A DNA stretch of 64,000 nucleotides, from the NCBI RefSeq assembly GCF_000012985.1, contig NC_007645.1, positions 3,316,501 through 3,380,500 on the forward strand. Reading direction: 5' to 3'. The notes beneath the pieces were generated by a model, which saw nothing but the letters and a program-made list of their open reading frames with translations, did no database searches and had not been told where the DNA came from. Positions 36,071 through 44,475 of this stretch are shown here, piece after piece. Numbering within the stretch: position 1 is the stretch's first letter; every line of letters starts with the position of its first letter. This DNA comes from Hahella chejuensis KCTC 2396. GTDB taxonomy: Bacteria > Pseudomonadota > Gammaproteobacteria > Pseudomonadales > Oleiphilaceae. Both the position numbers and the translations under genes were made by a program.

Positions 36071-36075
36071 GAATA

Positions 36076-36558
36076 ATGCGGAGCTCAAATAGACAAAAAC
36101 TATCCCCTGCACTACCTCTGCCTATGAAAATCCCCGATTTCCACCATCGCGGGCGCAAAGAAGCCAGCCATTTTCTACAGAACGTGAATCCAGAACTTGT
36201 AAATGCTATTGAGAAGAAGTTTCCTGGCATGGTTAAGCACGTAGAAATACCAATACATAAAGTGCAAGAAAAAGACTGGATCGGGCCGCCTCAAAATATA
36301 ACCGACTTAGATGTTCTATTAAAAAATGGAGTAGTCATTCAAGTTAAAACGGGAAAAGGGAAAGGTCTCGTTCAGCAACTTCAAGATAGCTCAGATATCA
36401 CAAGAATGCCCGCTATTGGTTTTGATGCCAATAAGTTTGCAAATTCAGGAAAACCAGATATTTCGTGGAACTTAAAAGGAAATGTCCAAAAAGCTGGCTT
36501 CCAGTTTACCAACGATGTTGATGAGTTATTGGATATGATTTCAAAGTACAGAGAATAG
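36076..36558 (+). CDS. Displaced nuclease toxin tip without Rhs core
   Basis: An open frame of 160 residues; ATG at 36124 is also possible. The central part (TDLDVLLKNGVVIQVKTGKGKG) resembles a restriction-endonuclease-fold toxin with D-x-D and Q-x-K where E-x-K is usual. No Rhs core sequence precedes it, so it is a cassette that lost its attachment part. It starts with no good Shine-Dalgarno and may not be translated. The next gene looks like its immunity. Confidence 0.55.
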   Translation: MRSSNRQKLSPALPLPMKIPDFHHRGRKEASHFLQNVNPELVNAIEKKFPGMVKHVEIPIHKVQEKDWIGPPQNITDLDVLLKNGVVIQVKTGKGKGLVQQLQDSSDITRMPAIGFDANKFANSGKPDISWNLKGNVQKAGFQFTNDVDELLDMISKYRE

Positions 36559-36566
36559 GCATTAGC

Positions 36567-36959
36567 ATGAAAGACTTTATTATTTTTACACCTTCACATG
36601 TAGTTTTGAACAATATCAGCCTGCTTTTCTCTGGCACAGAATACTTTATGAGCGTCGACCATGCTGAAATATATATTTCAAAAAAAGAAAATGAAGAGAG
36701 CTTTTTCAAGATTAGAGACATTCCTAGTATCATTGAGTCATATGACTCGGAAGAGTTAGATTTTGTTTATGAAAATATTTCCTCATCATTTAATGTGTAT
36801 TTGTGCAACTATAGAAGCGTCGAATTTGCCAGGCATATAATCAATATTATTGCAAAAAAAATTTCTGTGGTAGTCGATAATGACTTTGATCAATTGATGA
36901 CGGGAGAGGAGTTTCTGAGAAGAACTATGCAAGAACCGGATTGGGATTGGACTCGATAA
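36567..36959 (+). CDS. Putative immunity protein
   Basis: A 130-residue AT-rich soluble protein, nine bases after the nuclease tip. Acidic runs (SYDSEELDFVYENI, NDFDQLMTGEEFL) suit a nuclease inhibitor. No family recognised. The call rests on toxin-immunity gene order. Confidence 0.6.
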   Translation: MKDFIIFTPSHVVLNNISLLFSGTEYFMSVDHAEIYISKKENEESFFKIRDIPSIIESYDSEELDFVYENISSSFNVYLCNYRSVEFARHIINIIAKKISVVVDNDFDQLMTGEEFLRRTMQEPDWDWTR

Positions 36960-37011
36960 GCTCAAAATAATACCTGTACATTGAAGGTAGGTAGTATGAT
37001 ACGGGTCTCAA

Positions 37012-37184
37012 GCGTTCATCCAGGATGGAAGTCTATAACCACTACTTTGATAGTTTGGGGCGACCCAGGAAATGATCTATGCTAGGGAATGCAGCGTCCA
37101 TTTCAACCGCCATCGGTACTATGCTTCCCAAAGCAGCCGTTCCATCAACCAAGACCCCGTCGGCCTCCTGGGCGGCAAGCTAAG
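37012..37184 (+). pseudogene. Decayed Rhs core fragment
   Basis: Starts CGTTCATCCAGGATGGAAG, matching the AFIQDEKVYHYHLDHLGTP part of Rhs, then jumps across a deletion to the FNRHRYY and INQDPVGLLGG part. Stops and frame changes break it. It joins a MITE at about 37185. Confidence 0.75.
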
Positions 37185-37290
37185 GCTATTGCTGCCTCAA
37201 AAGTCGGCTCAAAATGCTCATTTATTCACGCTTTTTCGACGACTTTTTCCTTGCACTGGCAGCCTCGCCAACGTTTTTCAGAGATTCCTT
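37185..37290 (-). mobile_element. MITE copy, truncated at one end
   Basis: Matches the MITE at 50419-50563 in reverse orientation. The right end keeps the terminal repeat GTTTTTCAGAGATTCCTT; the left terminal repeat is replaced by Rhs sequence. No transposase gene is present. Confidence 0.75.
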
Positions 37291-37316
37291 AAATAATTAC
37301 GAAGAAACATATAAAA

Positions 37317-37640
37317 ATGGACAAGAAAATGGCAAGTAAAGACGTAAGAATACCTGAAATGTACTTAAGGAAGATTGAAGCCGCAATCGGCGCCACCATC
37401 GACCCAAACGAGGAGAGTATGTTTTCAAGCTTTCAAGAGGTTGATGAAATAACGAAATCACGAGCCAGGGATATTTACTACAAACTGGATGAATTGAGAG
37501 CTGAAAGTTATCTTAAGTATGTACTATCAGAGAAGCTCGACCGCAGTCATATCTTTTCATTTTTAGTAGATGTGATAATTGGCGGTATGGATCTGGACGA
37601 ATGGACCAAGGAGGAGCTAGGTTCTTCGGACCAAGATTAA
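37317..37640 (+). CDS. Putative orphan immunity protein
   Basis: A 107-residue acidic helical protein (LRKIEAAIGATIDPNEESMF, GGMDLDEWTKEELGSSDQD). Its 3' part has a broken relative at 34546-34625, so the same immunity type has been in the array twice. No family recognised. It follows a decayed Rhs fragment and MITE rather than an intact toxin. Confidence 0.6.
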   Translation: MDKKMASKDVRIPEMYLRKIEAAIGATIDPNEESMFSSFQEVDEITKSRARDIYYKLDELRAESYLKYVLSEKLDRSHIFSFLVDVIIGGMDLDEWTKEELGSSDQD

Positions 37641-37715
37641 TAGAGATAAAAGAGGATTCGAAACTATCTATCAACCAATTTATGCTTTGGCCAAGTTTTA
37701 TTAGACGTGATAGCA

Positions 37716-38123
37716 ATGGAAGATAATAAAGTAGCAGCAAGTATAATCACAAACAGCACCAATGGAATTCTAAGCATCACTGTCACTTTTAGTAACACAG
37801 GAGAAACAAGCTACTTCCTGAACAAAAAGCTTGCCTTCCATAATGGTATATACACAATTTCATGCTTGTCATTAAATGCAGAAGGAAAAGAGATAAAAAG
37901 AAGGATAAATATAAAAGTAAAGCCATCTTCGTTTCCTGATGACTATATAGAAATCAAGCCTCATAGCTCACACAAGGGCAGTCTTATTCTAAATGAGTAC
38001 TTCAACCTGCCTGATTCAGGAATCATTTCGATACAGTACCAAGCTTCGCCCAGAAACCCTATAACCGGGGATGTTGACGTCATTAATTCAGCCATAACAG
38101 AAATAGAAATTGGAGACTATTAA
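37716..38123 (+). CDS. Hypothetical protein, possible immunity protein
   Basis: A 135-residue protein predicted mostly beta (GILSITVTFSNTGETSYFLNKKLAF, GIISIQYQASPRNP), like small immunoglobulin-type inhibitor folds; no family is assigned. GTG at 37707 is an alternative start. AT-rich like its neighbours. Its stop codon lies at the very edge of the IS630 element, so the end may have been changed by the insertion. Confidence 0.55.
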   Translation: MEDNKVAASIITNSTNGILSITVTFSNTGETSYFLNKKLAFHNGIYTISCLSLNAEGKEIKRRINIKVKPSSFPDDYIEIKPHSSHKGSLILNEYFNLPDSGIISIQYQASPRNPITGDVDVINSAITEIEIGDY

Positions 38124-39214
38124 TCCGGCGCCGATATAAGCATGATACAATGCCCGGATGATTATAGATGATGCTCGCTCATTACCTGCCGCCGCGCAGG
38201 AAGAAAAAAGAAAACAAGCCGTGCGACTGCGCAAGCAGGGATACAGCTATCACGAAATAGCCGATAAGGTCGGCGTCCATAACCTGACGGTAGGGAAATG
38301 GATCAGAGCTTATGAAGCGCAAGGGTTTAGCGGGATTAAGTCAAAGCCCCGCGGACGAGAGCCCGGTTCGGGACAGCGACTGACGCTAACCCAGGAGAAC
38401 CGGATCAGGCTTTTGATTACCGATAACAGCCCGGATCAGCTCAAGCTGGAGTATGCGCTTTGGACCCGTAAGGCGGTGCAGCAGCTCATTGCGCAGGAGA
38501 CGGGAGAACAGCTGGCGATCCGAACGGTCGGCAATTATCTGGCCGCCTGGGGTTTCACGCCACAGAAACCGGCGAAAAAAGCGTATGAGCAAAACCCGTC
38601 TCTAGTCGAGAAGTGGCTGAAGGAGGACTACCCGGTCATCAGCGGACGAACCAAGGCGGAAGGGGCTGAGATCTATTGGGGGGACGAGACAGGGCTGCGA
38701 AGCGACGCCCAGCATGGGCGGGGCTATGCGCCCCAAGGGAAAACGCCGGTGATTCGCCTGAACGCCAGGCGGGAGTCGGTCAATATGATCTCGGCGATCA
38801 GCAACCAGGGCAAAGTGAGGTTTCAAATCTATGATGGAACGATGGACGCGGACCGGTTGACAGGGTTCATGAAGCGGCTGATCAAAGACGCCAGACGCAA
38901 GGTTTTCCTGATACTGGACAATTTGAGAGTCCATCACGCCAAGGTGGTGAAAGCCTGGCTTGAGGAGAACCGGGACCATATTGAAGTATTCTATTTACCC
39001 GCCTATTCCCCGGAATTGAACCCGGACGAATACTTGAATTGCGACTTAAAAGCGGGAGTTCACGGTGGTAAGCCGGCGCGAAAGAAAGGGGATCTCAAAA
39101 AGAAAGTTCAATCACATATGTGTATGTTGCAAAAGAAACCTGAGAGGGTGAAAAAATACTTTAATCACCCAAGCATCAAATATGCGGCATAGAATGCCTA
39201 TATCGATGCCTGGT
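38123..39214. mobile_element. IS630 family insertion sequence
   Basis: A 1092-base element with imperfect terminal repeats: ATCCGGCGCCGATATAAGC on the left, ACCAGGCATCGATATAGGC on the right (read inward). TA flanks both ends (38121-38122 and 39215-39216), the expected target duplication of the family. It cuts the toxin tip whose 3' part begins at 39217. Confidence 0.85.
38158..39192 (+). CDS. IS630 family transposase
   Basis: A 344-residue transposase. The N-terminal helix-turn-helix (AVRLRKQGYSYHEIADKVGV) is followed by a DDE domain: D in IYWGDETGLR, D in FLILDNLRVHH and E in AYSPELNPDEYLN. All three catalytic residues are present and the frame is intact, so the element may still be active. 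Higher GC than the flanking toxin and immunity genes shows it is a later arrival. Confidence 0.95.
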   Translation: MIIDDARSLPAAAQEEKRKQAVRLRKQGYSYHEIADKVGVHNLTVGKWIRAYEAQGFSGIKSKPRGREPGSGQRLTLTQENRIRLLITDNSPDQLKLEYALWTRKAVQQLIAQETGEQLAIRTVGNYLAAWGFTPQKPAKKAYEQNPSLVEKWLKEDYPVISGRTKAEGAEIYWGDETGLRSDAQHGRGYAPQGKTPVIRLNARRESVNMISAISNQGKVRFQIYDGTMDADRLTGFMKRLIKDARRKVFLILDNLRVHHAKVVKAWLEENRDHIEVFYLPAYSPELNPDEYLNCDLKAGVHGGKPARKKGDLKKKVQSHMCMLQKKPERVKKYFNHPSIKYAA

Positions 39215-39216
39215 TA

Positions 39217-39483
39217 ATAACCTCTGATGACATTCTCATTAAAGCTTTTGAGTATGAAGGACAACTCGTAACAATTAATAACAGAGGATTGGCTGCTTTA
39301 AGCAAAGCAGGACTAAGACCTACAAATATCAAAATAGTAGAGCCTACAAAAAAAGAATTGAATCGACTACTTGATGAGCCTATTAACTCAAACCTAAAAA
39401 TACCAGGCGAGAAAATAGCAATAACACCTGGGAAGAATGATTTAGAAGTACTGGAAATAATTGAAACACCAAAGGACTCATAA
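39217..39483 (+). pseudogene. 3' fragment of a toxin tip cut by IS630
   Basis: The frame is open from the IS edge to 39483 (ITSDDILIKAFEYEGQLVTI, NNRGLAALSKAGLRP, IIETPKDS). The start of the gene is absent, so it must lie on the far side of the element or be lost. The block NNRGLAALSKAGL is like ParB/sulfiredoxin-fold toxin tips, a weak recognition. It is followed directly by an immunity-like gene. Confidence 0.6.
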
Positions 39484-39966
39484 ATGAACAAGCAAGTGCT
39501 GCTAAATGTACAAGTTCCATGGCAAGTCAGTCCATCGACACCTGATTTAACTCTGAATTTTTCAGAGCTAAACCAGGAAGGTTATATTGAGTTTTTAGGT
39601 CTTTTCGGGAAACATACGAATCTAGGAGAAAAGATAATTACACTTTCTTTCAGTGGGCTAGGGTGGATTAAGGTAAGCCCCCCATTTAGCGACAGAAGTA
39701 TCTTGGATGAATCAGCCTTTGATTTAACAAAGATAACAGGTATGCGTCGTATGGGGGAGTCTATATCGGACTGGATGAAGCGCTTTGATTCTGAGTGGAG
39801 TTTATCTAATACTTGCCCAGACTCACAGTTTTACACGGTCGAAAACTCAATTTTTAGCCAAGAGGTTAATGCAGGCAAGTGGGGTTGCAAGCACTTTATT
39901 CTAAGCGGAGAGCGCTCAAGTGTGGAAATACTTGCCAGAGCATTTCAGTGGAGTAAGAAAAATTAA
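39484..39966 (+). CDS. Putative immunity protein of the interrupted tip
   Basis: A 160-residue soluble protein starting at the stop of the interrupted tip (TAAATG). No family recognised. It includes SFSGLGWIKVSPPFSDRS and KWGCKHFILSGERSSVEILARAFQW. The frame is intact although the toxin is broken. Confidence 0.6.
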   Translation: MNKQVLLNVQVPWQVSPSTPDLTLNFSELNQEGYIEFLGLFGKHTNLGEKIITLSFSGLGWIKVSPPFSDRSILDESAFDLTKITGMRRMGESISDWMKRFDSEWSLSNTCPDSQFYTVENSIFSQEVNAGKWGCKHFILSGERSSVEILARAFQWSKKN

Positions 39967-40385
39967 TAAGTAAAAAACTTTTATTTTTCCGCTTATCATT
40001 TTTTCATAATTTTAAATGAAGAACTCATGACGGTGCTTCAGTCTAACCTTAAGTAAACAGGAAGAGTTACTCTGGATGCTGATGGTTCGTTAACATCTAT
40101 TAGATCCAGTAAGTAGCCAAATAAAAATTTTCTAATAAAATAGGCGACTTACGACCACTCAATCTGATCATATTTTGCACCGTGAAGTACGTCAATCATC
40201 TTAAGCCCGCTGAAATGATGACTTCTCCAAGCTCAGTGTAACATTTGATGCAGAAAAACCGATATCCGAGGCTAAGATAATGCGAGTCCCTTTTGGCGCG
40301 AAGTTGAAGAGGTAATAGACATCTGGTCATTAAACCACAACAGCTGATGCAGGCTTTCGGATTAAAACCTCTTACCTGCAACCTC
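39967..40385. other. Gene-poor AT-rich end of the Rhs island
   Basis: About 420 bases between the last immunity gene and sctU. Stops are dense in most frames. The only candidate is a minus-strand frame at 40196-40381. No repeat or terminator was recognised. Confidence 0.5.
40196..40381 (-). CDS. Possible small Cys-rich ORF
   Basis: A 61-residue frame with two cysteine pairs (CISCCG, FFCIKCY) spaced like a zinc ribbon. It ends or starts close to sctU and has no strong Shine-Dalgarno. It could be the debris of a mobile element. Support is only the Cys pattern. Confidence 0.25.
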   Translation of the reverse strand: MQVRGFNPKACISCCGLMTRCLLPLQLRAKRDSHYLSLGYRFFCIKCYTELGEVIISAGLR

Positions 40386-41423
40386 CTAACTCTCCAACCC
40401 AGCCACCCACTTCAACACTTCCGCCACCGGTTCTATCAACTCTGAAGGGATGTAGTTCTCCAGCTCTGCCTGGGCGTATAGGGCGCGGGCGAGGGGGATG
40501 TTTTCCATGATGGGGACGCCTTCTTTGGCGGCGATTTTCTTTACTCTTTGGGCGGTGGTGTTTTTGGCTTTGAGAATGACGGTCGGCAGGCTGCGTTTGT
40601 CGCCGTCGTAGTAGATGCCGATGGCGATGTGGGTGGGGTTGGTGACGATGACGGAGGCTTTTTTGATTTGGCTGATCATGCCGCCGTCCAGCATTTCACG
40701 GTGAATCTGTTTGCGTTGGCCGATGACTTCCGGGTTGCCCTCAGCGTCTTTGTATTCCCGTTTCACTTCATCCTTGGTCATGCGCAGTTGTTTTTGGTGT
40801 TCGTGCTTCTGATAAAGAAAATCCAGCACTGCTACGATCACAAACGCGACCATGGACACCATCGCCAGTTGCAGCATCAGGTGGCCAATAAAGGGCATGA
40901 TGCAGTCTGAGCCGCAGTGGGGGAGTTTGCGGATGTCGTTGAGATTGGCGGTGATTACCCAGTAGATCAGGATGGAGAGGAACAGGATTTTTACGATGGA
41001 CTTGAGCAACTCCATCAGGCTCCGTACTGAAAACAGCTTCTTGACGCCTTCCACCGGGTCGATTTTCTTAAGATCGAACTTGACCGACTCCATGGCGAAC
41101 AACGGGCCGACATGCCCGACATTAGAGACCACTGCAGTGACGATCACCAACAGGATAAAAGGGAGCAGGATGTCCAGACTCTTCTCGAACACGCCATTCA
41201 GCACCGCCTGCAATGCTTCCCCGAAAGGCTGACCGTAAAAGCGCGCGGGCAAATCGATCAGGCTTTGCAGCGCTTCCACCAAACTATAACCGGAAGCGAA
41301 CAGGAGTCCGTACATGGCGATCATCATGGCGGTGGAAACCAGCTCTTTACTGTGCGCCACCTGACCCTTTTTACGGGCGTCGAGGAGCTTTTTCGGGGTG
41401 GGCTTTTCGGTCTTTTCACTCAT
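40386..41423 (-). CDS. sctU: T3SS export-gate switch protein SctU
   Basis: A 345-residue YscU/FlhB family protein. Four membrane segments fill residues 30-210, after an N-terminal KTEKPTPKKLLDARKKGQV. The cytosolic domain has the autocleavage motif NPTH at 262-265 (VTNPTHIAIGIYYDG). Cleavage there switches export from needle to translocator substrates. It is the last gene of the minus operon sctN-O-P-Q-R-S-T-U. Confidence 0.96.
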   Translation of the reverse strand: MSEKTEKPTPKKLLDARKKGQVAHSKELVSTAMMIAMYGLLFASGYSLVEALQSLIDLPARFYGQPFGEALQAVLNGVFEKSLDILLPFILLVIVTAVVSNVGHVGPLFAMESVKFDLKKIDPVEGVKKLFSVRSLMELLKSIVKILFLSILIYWVITANLNDIRKLPHCGSDCIMPFIGHLMLQLAMVSMVAFVIVAVLDFLYQKHEHQKQLRMTKDEVKREYKDAEGNPEVIGQRKQIHREMLDGGMISQIKKASVIVTNPTHIAIGIYYDGDKRSLPTVILKAKNTTAQRVKKIAAKEGVPIMENIPLARALYAQAELENYIPSELIEPVAEVLKWVAGLES

Positions 41424-41488
41424 TGCTTTGGCTTTCTTACATTTATCTGTATGGGGGGTCGTGAAGGCTTACACTAACTGATGGTTGT

Positions 41489-42274
41489 TCAAGACAAGAG
41501 GTTAAACAGCGGTTGCAGCAGACCGTCGATATCCGCCAGCAGCTCGCTGAAATAACGGATTACAAAGCCTGCGTAGACGCACAGCAGCGCCAGTCCCACC
41601 GCGCTTTTCAAGGGCATCGCCAGAATGAATACGTTCAGTTGCGGGGCGAAGCGGCTGATCAACGCCAGACCAAACTCGGTCAGAAACATCACGATCACCA
41701 CCGGCGCGCCCAGCAGCACTGTGAGGCGCATCATCGTATCCAGCTGCGCCAGGAAAAACGCCGGACCGGAAACGGGGAAAGACGGGAGGAACTCAAACAC
41801 CGGCCAGACTGAATAGCTCTTGTACAGCGCATAGAGCATCAGCAGAAACGTCCCACTGATAAAGAAAAGGGTGACCAACGATTGCGTCAGCAGAATCCCC
41901 AACGGAGAGGTTTGCGATCCGGACAACGGGTTTAGCGCGCTCGCCATCGTTGCGCCGCGCTGGTTATCAATGAAAAAGCCCACCGATTCGATAGCCCAGA
42001 ACGGCATCACCAGTACAAATCCCATCGCCAGACCAATGCCGACTTCTTTAACGATAATCAGCAGCAGATGCAGCCCGTCCAAAGTCTGGGCGTCCAGACC
42101 ATGTTCGACAAGGGGATAGGTGATGAGGGAAAAACTGGCGGCCACACCGTTGCGGATCATCGCGCCGCCCAAAGACTGTTTGGACAGAAACGGCAGCATC
42201 ATAAACATCGCCAGCATGCGCGCGGACGACATAAAGAACACAAACAACGTGTGGGAGATTAGTTCGATATTCAT
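41489..42274 (-). CDS. sctT: T3SS export-apparatus protein SctT
   Basis: A 261-residue integral membrane protein of the YscT/FliR family with multiple membrane segments. It includes AMLPFLSKQSLGGAM-like and FFIDNQRGATMASALNPLSGSQTSPLG, a diagnostic block. It makes the export gate with SctR and SctS. It lies between sctS and sctU. Confidence 0.95.
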   Translation of the reverse strand: MNIELISHTLFVFFMSSARMLAMFMMLPFLSKQSLGGAMIRNGVAASFSLITYPLVEHGLDAQTLDGLHLLLIIVKEVGIGLAMGFVLVMPFWAIESVGFFIDNQRGATMASALNPLSGSQTSPLGILLTQSLVTLFFISGTFLLMLYALYKSYSVWPVFEFLPSFPVSGPAFFLAQLDTMMRLTVLLGAPVVIVMFLTEFGLALISRFAPQLNVFILAMPLKSAVGLALLCVYAGFVIRYFSELLADIDGLLQPLFNLLS

Positions 42275-42310
42275 CAGTCGTTCTTCGCTTGCATCAGCTC
42301 TTCATTTGCA

Positions 42311-42580
42311 TCAACCGGCCACATCGGGAATCGCGTCGAATACCAGCACCGTGTACTGGTACATCTCCATGCCGAGCCAGCGCGCGGTCAGGTAAAGGGT
42401 GGCGACGATGGCCACCAGTTTCACGGCGAACCCCAGGGTCTGCTCCTGGATCTGCGTCACCGCCTGCAGCAGGCTTACCAGCACGCCGGTAAAGGTCGCT
42501 ACCAGGATCGGCGGCATGGAAAGAATCAGCACCAGCAGCAGCGCTTCCGTGGTGTATTGAATAACGTCGGCTTCGGTCAT
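42311..42580 (-). CDS. sctS: T3SS export-apparatus protein SctS
   Basis: An 89-residue protein with two membrane helices (ALLLVLILSMPPILVATFTGVLVSLLQ, LVAIVATLYLTARWLG) and the FliQ/YscS block QAVTQIQEQTLGFAVK. ATG at 42580 gives the family's usual length; ATG at 42598 adds six residues. Confidence 0.95.
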   Translation of the reverse strand: MTEADVIQYTTEALLLVLILSMPPILVATFTGVLVSLLQAVTQIQEQTLGFAVKLVAIVATLYLTARWLGMEMYQYTVLVFDAIPDVAG

Positions 42581-42647
42581 AGCTTCACTCTCTGTCATCC
42601 GGTTTTATCGGTCTCTACTCAAACGCTTATCCATGTCTGCGCCTGTT

Positions 42648-43295
42648 CTATTGATAGGCGAGCACCAGCCCATGGATAAGACGCGTCCATCCGTCCATCA
42701 GCACGAATAACAACAGCTTGAAGGGCAGGGAAATGGTCATGGGGGAGACCATCATCATGCCCATGGCCAGCAGGATGTTGGAGATGATCAAGTCGATCGC
42801 CAGGAAGGGCAGATAAATCAGAAACCCGATTTCAAAGGCGCTGGTCAGTTCGCTGGCGGTGAAGGCGGGAATCAGCACGAAAAAACTGTCTTTCTCCAGT
42901 CCTTTCGCGACATCTTCCGGCCAGATTTCCGCCGCCGTCTCGTGAAAGAACGTTTGCTCATCCTCCGAGCCATGCCGTTGCAGAAATTCTTTATAAGGTT
43001 GCGAAGCGGTATCCATCAGCGCTTTCAGCTCCTGGGTATTCTCCAGAGAGATCGGTTTAGTGCTGAGTTCGTTGTAAGCAGAGATACCCACCGGCGCCAT
43101 AATGTAGGCGGTCAGGATGATGGCTAACCCGTAGAGCGCCATGTTCGGCGGGATCTGCTGGATGCCTAAAGCGTTACGCAGTAACCCTAAGACTACGGCG
43201 ATCTTCACGAAGGACGTGGCCATCACCGCAAAGAAGGGAATCAGAGCGATGCCCGCCAACCCGAGGGTCAGGTAAAAAGGATCAGGCAACGTCAT
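42648..43295 (-). CDS. sctR: T3SS export-apparatus protein SctR
   Basis: A 215-residue membrane protein of the YscR/FliP family (LIPFFAVMATSFVKIAVVLGLLRNALGIQQIPPN, FLIYLPFLAIDLIISNILLAMGMMMVSP). The open frame runs far upstream, but those residues are the antisense-free overlap with sctQ and do not match the family. ATG at 43295 has AGGAG seven bases before it and gives the standard length. It overlaps the end of sctQ. Confidence 0.95.
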   Translation of the reverse strand: MTLPDPFYLTLGLAGIALIPFFAVMATSFVKIAVVLGLLRNALGIQQIPPNMALYGLAIILTAYIMAPVGISAYNELSTKPISLENTQELKALMDTASQPYKEFLQRHGSEDEQTFFHETAAEIWPEDVAKGLEKDSFFVLIPAFTASELTSAFEIGFLIYLPFLAIDLIISNILLAMGMMMVSPMTISLPFKLLLFVLMDGWTRLIHGLVLAYQ

Positions 43296-44475
43296 GCTCA
43301 TTCTCCTGTTCTTTCTGCTGCTCGCTATCCTGTATGGGTCCAGTCTCAGCAGAGACAGCAGGCGGGAGCGACAAGCGCGTGATGCGGGCGCCGATCTGAT
43401 CGCCGACCTGCACCAGCTCGGCTTCCGCGATCGCCTGACTCTGAACCAGCAGCGTGACGGCGCCGGATAAAGGCTTGTCGAGGGCGATCGTTTGCCCGGG
43501 CGCCAGAGACTGAATCTGGGTAAGCGTGGCGGTGCGTCGGGCGACCTCAAAGACCACCTCAACGGGAAGGTCATGCAGCGGCTGCAACGGCGCGTCGTTG
43601 TTGGGAGTCGTTGTGTGTGTCATAGGTTGATCCGTGTTGATATGGGTGAGAGTGATATCCTGGCGCTGCAATGTCCCGTAGCCCAAACGCCTGCCGCAGA
43701 CGCTGAGCGCGACGGAAAAAACGCCAACGGCGGGTGAATCGCCAATTGGATTGATCGAGGCTGGCGGCAGCAGAACCATGTCGTTCAACTGCAGCTGGCG
43801 GAGTTCGTCATAAGTGAGTTTCGGGCCATTGATGTACGCGCTGAGCGCCAGAGGCAGATGAGTGATGGCTAGCGTCGAAGACGAATGCGACCCGTGGCGT
43901 GGCCACCTTTCCTGCACCAAACCGAAAGCGCCCTGCGCCAGATCGAGAGCCTCATGAGAAAGGACGACCGACGCCCAACCTGTTTGGCGACCATAAACAC
44001 ACCGACAAAACAGGCTGACGGAATCCTGCTCCTGGGCAGGAATGGGAAGTATCGTCTCGACTTCAATGTGTAAGCCGCTGGCCGCGGATATCTGATCAAT
44101 CAACGGCGCCAGCGCAGCCTGCAGCAACGCCAGTTGCAGCATTGCCGGGATTTTCTCAAACGGCAGCGACGCTAACGCTTCTTCATTGGGCTGGCCTGCG
44201 TGGTCGTCTAACGCTGAGAGCAGAGTGTCCAAAAAGCGTTGATCGAAGCGTAACGACGCCGAGGATTGATCAAGTCGAAGTTGCACGCTGAAGTTAAGAA
44301 GACGAGCTTCTTTGGGAGCGACAAACTGTACCTCAAGAGGCCTCGTCGCCAGTTCAAATCGGGTTCCTGCACCAATAGGAAATAAAGATTGCAGCCGCAG
44401 CGTAAACGGGTCTACCTGCGGGAGCGCCAACCGCTGCATGGCGACGGAGGCCGCATGTATACGCAAGGCGGTCAC
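43282..44475 (-). CDS. sctQ: T3SS C-ring protein SctQ
   Basis: A 397-residue protein. The C-terminal 80 residues are a SpoA/FliN domain (LHDLPVEVVFEVARRTATLTQIQSLAPGQTIALD, VQVGDQIGARI). The long N-terminal part is variable. It starts at GTG overlapping the sctP stop. Homologues have an internal start making a short C-terminal product; this was not tested here. It forms the cytosolic sorting-platform pods. Confidence 0.9.
   Translation of the reverse strand: MTALRIHAASVAMQRLALPQVDPFTLRLQSLFPIGAGTRFELATRPLEVQFVAPKEARLLNFSVQLRLDQSSASLRFDQRFLDTLLSALDDHAGQPNEEALASLPFEKIPAMLQLALLQAALAPLIDQISAASGLHIEVETILPIPAQEQDSVSLFCRCVYGRQTGWASVVLSHEALDLAQGAFGLVQERWPRHGSHSSSTLAITHLPLALSAYINGPKLTYDELRQLQLNDMVLLPPASINPIGDSPAVGVFSVALSVCGRRLGYGTLQRQDITLTHINTDQPMTHTTTPNNDAPLQPLHDLPVEVVFEVARRTATLTQIQSLAPGQTIALDKPLSGAVTLLVQSQAIAEAELVQVGDQIGARITRLSLPPAVSAETGPIQDSEQQKEQENEHDVA

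Noticed and set aside
33102-37184. Repeated Rhs segments considered as a CRISPR or tandem array
   Set aside because: Repeats are few, long and coding, with no regular spacing; they are displaced Rhs ends.
40238-40267. TGTAAC-N17-CGATA resembling the ECF promoter
   Set aside because: The -10 box does not match, it points away from sctU and no gene follows.
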